Shown: positions 37,430 through 46,331 of the stretch, piece after piece
Numbering within the stretch: position 1 is the stretch's first letter
Layout: the number at the start of each line of letters is the position of its first letter
From: Paracoccaceae bacterium
GTDB lineage: Bacteria > Pseudomonadota > Alphaproteobacteria > Rhodobacterales > Rhodobacteraceae
DNA length: 64,000 nucleotides
Reading direction: 5' to 3'
Assembly (NCBI GenBank): GCA_028874915.1
Contig: JAPPHA010000025.1
Location: 62,001-126,000, forward strand
Notes under the pieces: model-generated
Told to the model about the DNA's origin: nothing
The model's database searches: none
Seen by the model: only the letters and a program-made list of their open reading frames with translations
Program-made: the position numbers and the translations under genes

Positions 37430-38278
37430 CTATTCAGGCAGGTCCATCACGTGCCCGAACCACTGCATCTGCAGTTCGGCCAGTTCTCCGGATGCCTGGA
37501 CCTTGTCGATGAAGGCATCGATCTCTTCTGAAAGATCTCCGTCCTGTTGCCTGGTCGCGACACCTACGTAGTTGTAGATTGGCAGTTCGAGAGCGACTTC
37601 GTAGACACCTGGATTCCTGTCGAACAACACTCGGTCATTGAGTTTTGTGCTTGTCACGATATCGACATTGCCGTTCCTGAGATCGAGATACGCACCATCG
37701 AAGTGATCGAATGACTTCAGTTCGACGTCGAGCCCATGTTCTTTTATCAGCTCCTGCGCCTGAAACTCGGCGGCGGAGTTCAACTGTGTTCCAAGTATCA
37801 TGCCGTTCAGGTCGGCAATGGAATTGATCCGGTCATCGCCGGATCTGACAATGAACTCAACCTGGTCCGAGGCGTAGGGTTGCGAAAATGTCACCGCCTT
37901 CATTCGCGGTTCCGTGATTGTCATGGCTGACCAGATCATGTCGAATTTCTTCGTATAGAGCGATGGTATGACCCCCGCCCAAGCCGTGTCTATGACATCG
38001 AGTTCAACGCCAATGTGCTCCGCAAACATCCGCGACAGATCAATGTCATATCCAACGATTATGCCGTTTTCTATGAACTCGAATGGCGGGTTTTGAGCCT
38101 CAACACCGTTCCTGATACTGCCCCTCGACCTGATCTCGGCCACCAACCCTTCGTTTGGAGCCTTATACGACGGGAGTGTCTGTCCTCCCAGGCTTGGCGC
38201 TTCCTGTGCACCAACAACGGTCGACACGAGCACTGCGGCACTTGCACCGAGCAGAGAATTCAATAGTGAGACTTTCAT
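37430..38278 (-). CDS. Polar amino-acid-type ABC transporter periplasmic binding protein
   Basis: A 282-residue SBP_bac_3 protein. It has a signal peptide (LLNSLLGASAAVLVSTVVGA), NGIIVGYDIDLSRMFAEHIG, MIWSAMTITEPRMKAVTFSQ and the ligand-binding SGDDRINSIADLNG segment. GGAG precedes the ATG at 38278, which is preferred over 38317. It is the first gene of an operon with the permease, ATPase and cyclic amidohydrolase, so the imported solute may be a cyclic ureide or an amino-acid derivative rather than a free amino acid. Confidence 0.92.
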   Translation of the reverse strand: MKVSLLNSLLGASAAVLVSTVVGAQEAPSLGGQTLPSYKAPNEGLVAEIRSRGSIRNGVEAQNPPFEFIENGIIVGYDIDLSRMFAEHIGVELDVIDTAWAGVIPSLYTKKFDMIWSAMTITEPRMKAVTFSQPYASDQVEFIVRSGDDRINSIADLNGMILGTQLNSAAEFQAQELIKEHGLDVELKSFDHFDGAYLDLRNGNVDIVTSTKLNDRVLFDRNPGVYEVALELPIYNYVGVATRQQDGDLSEEIDAFIDKVQASGELAELQMQWFGHVMDLPE

Positions 38279-38345
38279 TTCGGGGACTCCTCTCCTTGTC
38301 GAGGCATTGCAGATCATGCAGTTGCCTCAACGCCTGCGCGCGCAG

Positions 38346-38384
38346 AGTTGCAATTGTATTGATCATTCGTTTCAATGTGCAACT
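38346..38384 (-). promoter_or_regulatory. Inverted-repeat operator candidate upstream of the amino-acid ABC operon
   Basis: AGTTGCA (38346-38352) and TGCAACT (38378-38384) are perfect inverted 7-mers 25 bp apart, enclosing an AT-rich stretch with TTGATCA. It lies about 70 bp upstream of the binding-protein start, where an operator is expected. No regulator gene is adjacent, so the binding protein is unknown. Confidence 0.4.
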
Positions 38385-38809
38385 AGGCGACATCGCATAA
38401 CTTGAGCTTCAAGTTACGCGACGTACTTTCACACGAACCTAGACCTTGGTCAAGCTTCCGGCCAGACAGCGCCCAGCAGGTTCCCCGGTTCCGGGTGCAT
38501 CCCAGATTGGTTGTTAGGCGGCCACGGCCCGTTGTGATTTCAAGTGGGGAAAGTCGATCCGCCTCCGGTTCTTGAGACAGCAATTGATGACGAGGACGGT
38601 ATTTGCGCTTTTGCCAATCGAGATGCGATGACTTTGGCTGCGGCGGGTTGAGATCTGCGGTTTGGACGTGACTGTTGTGAGGGCGTGCAGGGAACGGACG
38701 CCGTTACATCCGAAACCTGCGGCGCCTGCGTGTTGCGGTCGCGCGGGATTAACCGGGACCCGACGACTCTGGTGCGGACATTTTGACGGTTGGCAGGGGG
38801 GGGGGAAGC

Positions 38810-38990
38810 CATGTTTTGAGCATTGAGTCGGAACTCGGGCTGCGTCCAATCTGGCACTGGCAGGGTGACCGGATCGGGGCGCATCCATTCCTGTCGGTGC
38901 TGGCCTACCACGCCAACCGTCTCATCCGGACGCCCCTGAAGGGCGACGGCCTCTCCCTCGCCTGGTTGTGGATCACGGCGACGATTGGGC
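38810..38990 (+). mobile_element. C-terminal remnant of an IS1634/IS4-type transposase
   Basis: The frame reads SIESELGLRPIWHWQGDRI, then HPFLSVLAYHANRLIR and a Leu-Ala-Trp stretch. This is the conserved C-terminal region of IS1634-family DDE transposases, where FRSLKSELGLRP and HLFISVLAYH are usual. The rest of the transposase is missing and a ten-G run lies just upstream, so the piece is dead. Confidence 0.6.
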
Positions 38991-39231
38991 GGACGAAAGG
39001 CGACCCGGAGGTGGTCCGTCAGCATGTCAGTCCGCCTGCGGCGGCCGAGGTCCTGGCACGCTGAGCCGGCGTCGAACCCGGCATCGGACAGCAAGTTATG
39101 GGCCGTCTCCCAATGGATGCCTGTGGCCTTCATGACTGCGGCGATCCCCCGTCCGATCGGGTGTGGACGGTTGCGGTGACCTGGGTCTTGTGGACGTCGA
39201 GCTCTGCGGCAGAAGTGTGCGGGACTTCCAT
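38985..39231 (-). mobile_element. N-terminal remnant of an IS110-type transposase, frameshifted
   Basis: Two frames together resemble the DEDD domain of IS110 transposases: AAELDVHKTQVTATV (39231-39130), with the catalytic Asp in the LDVHK motif, and then MKATGIHW...LLSDAGFDA from 39133, matching the usual STGxYW and LEDAGF motifs. The frame shift between them and the lack of a C-terminal domain mark it as a remnant. Confidence 0.5.
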
Positions 39232-39654
39232 GTCATCGGTTTTCGGTTGAGCGGTCGGGGTCCATCTCCTTTTGTCTGGTGATTGACAGGAGACGAATGG
39301 CGGTCGGCGCAGTTGTGAAGTCTGCGATGGCTTGCACCCGGCCAAGGGCCGCCTTCAGCGTCTCGGTTTTCTCCCCGTTCTCGGCATGCGTCAGGGCTTG
39401 CTGGAAACACTCCTGGGTGCGGACCCCACGGTGAATGGACAGTTTTTAAACGGGCTCAAGGGCTGGAAAGACAAACGTTCTTTTCTGTTGCCACCCGTTC
39501 CGTGGACAACGGGATACGCCTGTCCCGCAATCGGCGCCACAGCGCGGCTCCGTTCCGGCGGTTGTCAATCACACTTGAGTTTCATGCTCCGGGCTAAGTG
39601 CACGTGGGCACTCATGAATGTTTCGTGCCGAATCCTGCCCGAGCTTTCTGAAGT

Positions 39655-39733
39655 CAAGCCGTGGACGCCGATGGCCGGCGGTTTTGGCCGGCGTGGCACC
39701 AGTGTCGGAATGGGGACGGTGACCGGCAGCTGA
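39655..39733 (+). pseudogene. 3' end of a lost hydantoinase/oxoprolinase B gene
   Basis: The last codons before the TGA at 39731-39733 read TPMAGGFGRRGTSVGMGTVTG, closely matching the end of the oxoprolinase at 28956-32618 ([21 protein letters not shown]). The nucleotides GGGGACGGTGACCGG are shared. Upstream of this point similarity is lost. It is a scar of a second oxoprolinase gene that once preceded the glycerate-kinase gene. Confidence 0.6.
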
Positions 39734-39756
39734 ACCGGAGCCCGCAACTCGCGGGT

Positions 39757-41076
39757 TCAGCCGCGAAGGAAGATCTGGATATCTGCGACATTGGTGCCTG
39801 TCCCTCCGGTGAACAGGTGGTCGTCCGAAGCCGCCAACGCCGGATAGCTGTCATTCGTCGTCAGCATGCGGACCGGGTCCTTCGATGCCGCTTCCATCCG
39901 GTGTAGTGAACCCGGATCGACGATGGCGCCGGCGCTGTCGGTTGGGCCGTCACGTCCGTCCGTCCCCCCGCTCAGGAATACCCAGTCGCCGCCGATTCTG
40001 CGGGTCCGGGCTCCGAGGGCGAACCGCAACGCCAGTTCCTGGTTGCGGCCGCCGAGACCGGTTCCCCGAACCGTGACATGGGTCTCGCCGCCATAGATGA
40101 GCGCCTGGCGCTCGCCTGTAGCAAGCCGGGCCGCATCCGCTAGCATCCGCTCCGCCGCCGCGTTCACGTCGAGACTGTAACCGGTTTCGGCCAGACCGAT
40201 CGGAAATCCCGGGCGGCTGGCCTGAATGGCATCCAGACTCATGCGGTTGCTTCCGATCAGTATGTTTCGACAATTGGGACAGGTTGAACCGGAACTCCTG
40301 GTTGTAACTCCAGTTTCCATGTCATTGTCCTTCATCAGTATCCGCCATGCCGCGTCCGGCAAACGGCCCGACAGATCCCATTCGACGAGTCGTTTCCGAA
40401 GCATCCGCGTGCTCAGGGACCGGCCGACCGTCGGCCCGCTCGCGACCGCCGCCAGGCAGTCGTCGGGGACGTCCGAAAGAATGTAAGCCGTGACCGGTGC
40501 CGGCTGGGCCAGCCTGCCCATGCCGCCACCTTTCAGCCTCGACAGGTGCTGCCGCACTGCATTGATCGCGGATATGTCCAGACCCGTGCGCAGCAGACAC
40601 TCCGTTGTGGCCGACTTTTGGTCCAGGGTGAGGCCATCGACGGGAGCCGTCAACAGGGCTGATCCGCCACCACTGACCAATGCCACGACCACATCCTTCG
40701 GTCCGGCCGCCTCAAGTTGGGCGATCACGTCATTTGCCGCGTTCAGGCTGCGTCTGTCGGGAACAGGATGTCCTGCGGCGTGGACCCTGGCACCCGGGAC
40801 CACCCGGTAATTTTCGTCATTGGTAACGGCGATCGCCTCCACATCGCGGCGAACCGGGAGGCGGTTCAGGGCCACTTCCAGCATGGCGACCGCGGCTTTT
40901 CCGAAGGCGATGATGTGGTAACGCCCGCCGGCCGCGGGCTCCGGGGGCGGTTCTTTGTCCCAGGCGGCAGCCAGCGCACGGCCCGGTTCCGCGGCTCGAA
41001 CGCCGACCATGAACAGTTCCCGGGCCAGCGCCCGCAATTCGGTTATGGCCGTGTACGCCGACAAACCCATGGGCAT
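39757..41076 (-). CDS. Glycerate 2-kinase (MOFRL/TtuD family)
   Basis: About 439 residues. ALVSGGGSALLTAP, INAVRQHLSRLKGGGMGRLA, ILSDVPDDCLAAVASGPTV, GGRNQELALR and the C-terminal SGGTDGRDGPTDSAGAIVD are all hallmarks of class II glycerate kinases with the MOFRL domain. It phosphorylates glycerate to 2-phosphoglycerate, linking sugar-acid breakdown to glycolysis. ATG 41076 follows the dehydrogenase stop by 44 bp. The frame extends further upstream but overlaps the dehydrogenase gene. GGAGG lies about 22 nt upstream, rather far, so the start is uncertain. Confidence 0.88.
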   Translation of the reverse strand: MPMGLSAYTAITELRALARELFMVGVRAAEPGRALAAAWDKEPPPEPAAGGRYHIIAFGKAAVAMLEVALNRLPVRRDVEAIAVTNDENYRVVPGARVHAAGHPVPDRRSLNAANDVIAQLEAAGPKDVVVALVSGGGSALLTAPVDGLTLDQKSATTECLLRTGLDISAINAVRQHLSRLKGGGMGRLAQPAPVTAYILSDVPDDCLAAVASGPTVGRSLSTRMLRKRLVEWDLSGRLPDAAWRILMKDNDMETGVTTRSSGSTCPNCRNILIGSNRMSLDAIQASRPGFPIGLAETGYSLDVNAAAERMLADAARLATGERQALIYGGETHVTVRGTGLGGRNQELALRFALGARTRRIGGDWVFLSGGTDGRDGPTDSAGAIVDPGSLHRMEAASKDPVRMLTTNDSYPALAASDDHLFTGGTGTNVADIQIFLRG

Positions 41077-41120
41077 TTCGTTACCGGTGACGATCCGATC
41101 CTCCAAAGTTCCTGGATCCG

Positions 41121-42359
41121 TCAGATCCGCTCTTGCGTGTACTTGCGAAGTTCCGCACGCGCGACCTGACGCCTGTGGACGGCGTCGGGTCCGTCGGCGA
41201 GGCGCAAGGTCCTGAGGGCAGTCCACTGGCGGGCCAACGGCGTATCCTGGCTGATTCCGCCAGCGCCGTGCATCTGCACGGATTCATCGGTGATCGCGAG
41301 CGCAACATTTGGCGCCACGGTCTTGATCATGCTGATCCAGGGTGCGGCGGCCCGGCCGTCACCCTGATCCATCATCCAGGCCGCCTTCAGGCAAAGGAGG
41401 CGTGCCATCTCGATTTCCATGCGGGCATTGGCGATGATGTCGAAATTTGCGCCGAGTTCGGCGAGGCGACGGCCAAAGGCTTCCCGGGCGAGAGATCGCC
41501 GACATAGCATTTCGAGGGCCCTTTCAGCCTGTCCGATCGCGCGCATGCAATGGTGGATCCGGCCCGGTCCCAGGCGGCTCTGAGCGATTCTGAATCCGTC
41601 GCCCTCGTCCAGGAGGCGATGGCTGCGGGGAACCCGGACACCGGAAAAGCGGATGTGAAAATGCCCGTGCGGGGCATCGTCATGGCCATAGACCTCCATG
41701 GCCCGGACCTTTTCAATTCCAGGAGACCCGGCATCGACGACGATCATCGAATGGCGCCGGTGTTTCGGTACGTCGTCGCCGCCGGTCCGGACCATCATGA
41801 TGTAGACAGCGCAACGGGGATCGCCGGCGCCAGTTGCCCACCACTTCTCGCCATCAAGGACATAACTGTCCGCATCATCCGCGTCGGGCGTGCAGGAAAA
41901 CTCCAGGCGAGTCGGGTCAGAGGACGCAACATCGGGCTCCGTCATCAGATAGGCCGAGCGGATCCGTCCATCGAGCAGCGGTTCCAGCCAGCGCGACTTC
42001 ATCCAAGCCGGTGCAAATCGTTCCAGGACCTCCATGTTGCCCGTGTCGGGTGCGTTGCAATTGAACACCTCGGCCGCAAGATGCGATTTCCCCATCTCTT
42101 CGGCGAGATAGGCGTATTCGACGGTCGTGAGCCCTGGCCCCCGGTCACTGTCGGTCAGCCAGAGGTTCCACAATCCGGCTTTGCGGGCACGAGCCTTCAA
42201 ACTCTCCAGAATTTCGGTCTGGCGGGGAGTGAGCTTCCAGCGATCGCCCGTGTCGACGTCCGAAAGGAATTCCCCATCGCATGGCGCAATCTCATCGCGG
42301 ATCATTTCCGAGACCCGGCGGTGGATGGGTTTCAGCCGTTCGCTCATGCCGAGGTCCAT
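41121..42359 (-). CDS. Acyl-CoA dehydrogenase (ACAD10/11-like)
   Basis: A 412-residue flavin-dependent acyl-CoA dehydrogenase. AYLMTEPDVASSDPTRL is the FAD/substrate loop, VLDGEKWWATGAGDP the mid-domain motif, and QMHGAGGISQDTPLAR the C-terminal FAD-binding motif. The sequence style (APDTGNMEVLERF) fits the ACAD10/11 branch, which in bacteria pairs with an APH-type kinase to remove a phosphorylated 4-hydroxyl from acyl-CoA (as LvaC and LvaA in levulinate breakdown). The kinase gene is divergent at 42699. GGGAGGA lies upstream of the ATG. Confidence 0.88.
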   Translation of the reverse strand: MDLGMSERLKPIHRRVSEMIRDEIAPCDGEFLSDVDTGDRWKLTPRQTEILESLKARARKAGLWNLWLTDSDRGPGLTTVEYAYLAEEMGKSHLAAEVFNCNAPDTGNMEVLERFAPAWMKSRWLEPLLDGRIRSAYLMTEPDVASSDPTRLEFSCTPDADDADSYVLDGEKWWATGAGDPRCAVYIMMVRTGGDDVPKHRRHSMIVVDAGSPGIEKVRAMEVYGHDDAPHGHFHIRFSGVRVPRSHRLLDEGDGFRIAQSRLGPGRIHHCMRAIGQAERALEMLCRRSLAREAFGRRLAELGANFDIIANARMEIEMARLLCLKAAWMMDQGDGRAAAPWISMIKTVAPNVALAITDESVQMHGAGGISQDTPLARQWTALRTLRLADGPDAVHRRQVARAELRKYTQERI

Positions 42360-42464
42360 GTTTCGGGTCCTCCCTGGTTAACCTGCATCCACGCACTATC
42401 GACGTCAGACGCGGGCGCAATCAAATGCCAGACGACGACCGGGATCAACCCGCCCCGCTCCGTT

Positions 42465-42526
42465 CCCCGCCATCAGGCGTTCTTGAGACTGGACGACGAT
42501 CCCGTTAACGGAAGGTGATGGCGGGG
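42465..42526. repeat. Perfect 11-bp inverted repeat between the dehydrogenase and kinase genes
   Basis: CCCCGCCATCA (42465-42475) and TGATGGCGGGG (42516-42526) are exact inverted arms separated by 40 bp. They occupy the middle of the 339-bp divergent interval, so they could be paired sites for a shared regulator or a looped structure. No T tract follows. The rest of the interval shows nothing recognisable. Confidence 0.5.
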
Positions 42527-42698
42527 CCAGGATCCGTGCTCAAAGGGCGAAGCCAACGGGGCGGGCGAGCGGTGAGAATCGGGATCGCAATGCGTGGCGG
42601 AGATCGGCGGCTGGTTCAAGAAATGGGTGGTCGGGATGGCAGGCAGGGTCATTGGGGCCAGCCTTTGGCAGGAATCGAACAGGAGAACAGCGTGAACG

Positions 42699-43784
42699 TT
42701 GTGGCCGCGGGGGACGGGACCGGTGACGAGTCCAAGTGAAGTCCCCGACGCGGCAGTGGCTGTCGAGGTCGAGCTTCCCGATGCCATCGGGCCGTGGCTC
42801 GAGGCGCGGGTGCCCGGGTTCGGAGACTATATCGGGAGCCGAAAATTCGCCGACGGCCAGTCGAACCCGACCTATCTGGTTTCCACAAGCCGGGGGGACC
42901 GTGTACTGCGGGCCCAGCCGCCCGGCACATTGCTGCCGTCCGCCCATCGGGTTGACCGGGAATTCCGGGTGATGCGGATGCTGGCGACGACGGAATTCCC
43001 GGTTCCGGGCGTCCTCTACCTGAGCGAGGGAGACAATCCCCTCGGCCGGATGTTCTTTATCATGGAGCGGGTCGACGGTCGGATCTTCTGGGATCCGGCA
43101 CTGCCCGGCCTTACGCCGGAAGCGCGCGCGGCCATTTATCGATCCATGAACCGGACTCTCGCCGATCTACATGCCATTGACCCTGATGCCGTCGGACTCG
43201 GGGACTTCGGGAGGCCCGGAAATTTCATGGAGCGGCAGACCCGGCGCTGGATCCACCAGTACCAGGCATCGCGGATCGACCCGAATCCCCGCCTGGAGTC
43301 GGTGATCCCCTGGCTTTTGGCGAACATTCCAGCTGATGACGGCAGGGTTGCCATTGTCCACGGCGACTACCGCATCGACAACCTGATCTTTGAACCGGGC
43401 CGCTGCGAAATTGCTGCCGTTCTTGACTGGGAACTCTCCACCCTGGGACATCCACTTGCCGATCTCGCCAGCCAATGCGTGCAGTTGCGGCTGCCAAACC
43501 GGGGCCTGTTCATGCGGGGGCTGGGAGGTGTCAACCGCGGCGCACTCGGAATTCCGGACGAAGATGCATATGTTGCCGGCTACTGCCGTCGGCTGAAAAT
43601 TGACAAACCCGGAAACTGGGGTTTTCACACCACCTTTTCCCTGTTTCGTCTGGCAGCCATTCTCACCGGCGTCAGGCGGCGGGCGCATGATGGAAACGCT
43701 TCCAATCCGGACAAGGCGATCGAACTCGCCAGGGCAATCCCTGTCCTCACCGAACTCGCGCTCGCCAATCTTGATTCACTGTGA
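42699..43784 (+). CDS. APH-family phosphotransferase (ACAD10/LvaA-like kinase)
   Basis: About 361 residues from a TTG at 42699 with AGGAG 13 nt upstream; GTG 42723 is the alternative. IVHGDYRIDNLIF carries the catalytic Asp and the Asn ligand, and AVLDWELSTLGHPLADL the Mg-binding Asp, the core of aminoglycoside-phosphotransferase-like kinases. QSNPTYL is the variant nucleotide-binding loop typical of the acyl-CoA-linked group. Together with the divergent dehydrogenase it probably phosphorylates the hydroxyl of a hydroxyacyl-CoA. This is inferred from pairing, not demonstrated. Confidence 0.85.
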   Translation: MWPRGTGPVTSPSEVPDAAVAVEVELPDAIGPWLEARVPGFGDYIGSRKFADGQSNPTYLVSTSRGDRVLRAQPPGTLLPSAHRVDREFRVMRMLATTEFPVPGVLYLSEGDNPLGRMFFIMERVDGRIFWDPALPGLTPEARAAIYRSMNRTLADLHAIDPDAVGLGDFGRPGNFMERQTRRWIHQYQASRIDPNPRLESVIPWLLANIPADDGRVAIVHGDYRIDNLIFEPGRCEIAAVLDWELSTLGHPLADLASQCVQLRLPNRGLFMRGLGGVNRGALGIPDEDAYVAGYCRRLKIDKPGNWGFHTTFSLFRLAAILTGVRRRAHDGNASNPDKAIELARAIPVLTELALANLDSL

Positions 43785-43905
43785 CCAGTGATCTCAGGAC
43801 AACCTGCACCGGTGGCGCTGCATCGAAATGTCGGCTGAAGACAGGCCACGGATCGACCGGACCGGGCACGGGATCAATGAAGCGCCCGCCAGTCACAAAC
43901 CGAAT

Positions 43906-44697
43906 TCAGGCATTGGCCCGGGACAGCCGGTCCCGCCAGACAGCCGGATCGCCGGTTTCGGAAAGCAGGGACTCGAGACACGGGATGTGGATCCTTCTGA
44001 CTCCTCCGAATTCAATGATGCCTTCGGACTTGAGATCCGAAAGTCGCCGGCTGACCGTCTCAAGCGTCAGCCCGAGGAAGTCGGCCGCTTCTTCCCGGGT
44101 AATTGGTAGCGAAAAGTCCGCGGCCTCGCCGACAGGTGTTCGGTTGAGCCGGGATTGGTGCTCGAGAATCAGGATCAGCAGACTGGAAATTCGTTCGCGG
44201 GAGTTCGTCCGTCCAAGGACGGACATCCACATGCGTGCGGCATCCAGTTCGTCAAGCGTCATTTCCAGAAGCCGTCGGTTGATCGACAGGCAACGCCGCA
44301 GGATGGCATCGAAATCCTTGCGTCGAAAGCAACAAAGACAGACCTCCGAGTTGGCATCGATATCGAAGGGGTATTGTTCCCGCCCGGGCCGTCCGAGAAA
44401 GTCACTCGGAAACAGGAATCCGAGGATCGACCGGCGACCGTCAGGATGGTCCTGCCTGATTACGGCGATTCCGCTTACGACCGAAGCGACATACTCGATG
44501 GAATGGCCAGCCGTGGCGATTTTCTCACCGGGCCGAAACGTGCGGTAGGACTTGATCTGCTCCAGGAGTTCGAATTCCTCCCGGTTGCAAAGTGAGCAGA
44601 CCGCGTTGCTCCGAATCGGACATGTCCCGCAGCTTGGTCCTGACCAAACTGTCGATTTCCGGAGAGGAGGGAGGTCTCGGACTGATTCCATTGTCAT
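43906..44697 (-). CDS. CRP/FNR-family regulator with FnrL-type cysteine cluster
   Basis: About 263 residues. The frame is open to 45123, but the protein starts at ATG 44697 or 44691. The N-terminus has C23-x2-C26-x7-C34-x2-C37, and the cyclic-nucleotide-fold part has C120, C122 and C123. These are the positions expected to hold an oxygen-labile [4Fe-4S] cluster. The helix-turn-helix TREEAADFLGLTLETVSRRL has the E-xx-SR pattern that reads TTGAT-N4-ATCAA sites. It should switch on low-oxygen genes. It stands alone; no FNR box was found next to it. Confidence 0.9.
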   Translation of the reverse strand: MTMESVRDLPPLRKSTVWSGPSCGTCPIRSNAVCSLCNREEFELLEQIKSYRTFRPGEKIATAGHSIEYVASVVSGIAVIRQDHPDGRRSILGFLFPSDFLGRPGREQYPFDIDANSEVCLCCFRRKDFDAILRRCLSINRRLLEMTLDELDAARMWMSVLGRTNSRERISSLLILILEHQSRLNRTPVGEAADFSLPITREEAADFLGLTLETVSRRLSDLKSEGIIEFGGVRRIHIPCLESLLSETGDPAVWRDRLSRANA

Positions 44698-46331
44698 CAC
44701 GACTGCGCAGGACCGACCGGACAGGGCGCCGGGGGGACATCTCGACCACATCGATATTCCGCTTGCCGCCTGCATGCCTGCTAATCGAACGCCTTGGACT
44801 GGCACGACCGGCGAACAGCGCGGCAGCCGATACCGATGGATGCCCTTGTACAACCCCGGCGGTGCCGGGGAAACCGGAACCGAGTCGGACGTCTCCACAA
44901 ACTGTGCACACGACCTGACCGTGTGATGGATTCGGCGACGGCGTCCGGGAGTTTTCGCTTCGGAACAAACGGCGGTCCGGTGGCGGCCAAGAGCAGCACA
45001 TTGTAAGGTTGAACATGGTAACGGGTGAAGCAAGCCCCCGGTCGCGAAGGTAACGTGAACACGAGGTCGACGGTGGCCTTGAATTTTCAAGTGATCGGCA
45101 GAAACTCTTGTCGTCCGGATCATTTGCGATGTCCGTGTGCGAACAGTAGCCGCCCAAAGAGCGGTTCAGGTGGATGGGATCCCAATTCACGGTTCGCTAC
45201 GGCGCTGTCACGGCAATCTGTGTGATCAGGAATACGGCTTTCCTCACGATACTGTCGTTCCTTGCAACAGGCCCGGAATTCGGGTTCGTCGGACGTTGGA
45301 GGCGGCAATTCAGAGTTTTCTGTTCAGCGAGATCCTGAGGCCATGCGTGTTGGAGTTCTATCGATCTCATCCGACCGACGTTCTTGGGGCGCTTTGTGTT
45401 TCCCGGCATCCGCGATTGGACCAGCCAGTCCGGTACCGGAGCAAAATAACGGACCTTCACCGCGTGGATCAGTTCTCAGAATCGATTTGGCGGCCAGGTG
45501 TGCATAACGCAAACGCGAGAAACTCAAGGTTAGTGACGCTCGATTGCGTTCAAGTGGCGTCGGAATCTGCACCAGCACCTGTAACGCATTCCGCAACTTG
45601 GAGCCCTGATGGCCGCCATCGGCAAGCAGCCAGCGGACCGTTGGCGTCGTTCGCTGCGGGCCCACGGTCACGTCCGCTGCCCCAACGCGGTCCTGCACAC
45701 CCGCCGGACGCACGTTCTACACGATCGGGAAGCCTTCCACGTCTAAAAAAACGTGGCCCTTACGCCCTTTGACCCGCTTGCCCGCGTCATGTCCACGCGG
45801 CCCGCGCTTTCCGTCGTCTTTACTGTTTGGTTGTCAATCACTCCCGCCGCCGGCACCGGCGGGCGGCCCGCACAGCAACATGCGAAGTCCCGCAACACTG
45901 CCATCATACGGTCCGAAACGCCACCACGGGACCGAGCGCAAAGGCAGATCTGGACCATCGAAAAGGGCGGATGACAGCGAGAAAGGAGACGCTACAGGCA
46001 ACCTGACGCCAACATATTCCGATTCCCATCAAAGGCCCTGCGGTGGTCCGTCTTGCACGGCAGTTCCAAGCGATCCTGCTCCGGAATCAATGTGCGGATG
46101 ACGGCCAATTCCGCTTCCGTCAGGTCGTTTTGCCGACGAGTGGCTTCATTCGAAGCCATGGTCGCCTCCATGTCGCGGTTGTTTTCCATATGGAATACCA
46201 CGGTTTGAGGCCGCTCGCGTCTTTTGGACCAGCCTCTGAGACCGGAAGATCCAACTTTCGCGTGGCTCGTCGGCAAAGGCGATCATACTCCGGCTGTCTG
46301 CAGACAAATCAGTTGGTGTAACCCTTACTCA
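44698..46331. other. Long gene-poor interval with an IS5-type remnant
   Basis: About 1.6 kb without an intact gene. The right half (about 45590-46159) is a degenerate transposase, annotated separately. The left half has several frames of 60-210 codons on both strands, but none has a recognisable motif or a convincing ribosome site. The promoter for the FNR gene should be just right of 44697 but cannot be fixed. Confidence 0.55.
45590..46159 (-). mobile_element. Degenerate IS5-family transposase
   Basis: Read on the minus strand, the start from 46159 gives NDLTEAELAVIRTLIPEQD and CKTDHRRAFDG, the usual N-terminus of IS5/IS427-group transposases. A later frame gives AAGVIDNQTVKTTESAG (catalytic Asp region), and a third gives RPAGVQDRVGAADVT and LLADGGHQGSKLRNAL. 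Frame changes, a stop and a deletion of the middle section show that it is inactive. Confidence 0.7.

Larger units (their letters stand above)
38385..39756. other. Gene graveyard of IS and oxoprolinase remnants
   Basis: No intact gene is visible in about 1.37 kb. It contains pieces of an IS1634/IS4-type transposase (plus), an IS110-type transposase (minus) and the 3' end of a HyuB gene, each annotated separately. A run of ten G at 38796-38805 breaks the frame ahead of the IS1634 piece. The remaining parts (38420-38790 and 39250-39600) have only short frames with no recognisable product. Confidence 0.6.

Noticed and set aside
45078-45091. CTTGAA-TT-TTCAAG inverted repeat resembling an FNR box upstream of the FNR gene
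   Set aside because: FNR sites need TTGAT-N4-ATCAA; here the spacing between TTGA and TCAA is 4 instead of 6, and it lies about 380 bp from the start.
45137-45772. A 211-codon plus-strand frame
   Set aside because: Antisense to the IS5-type remnant in its second half and without motifs in the first.
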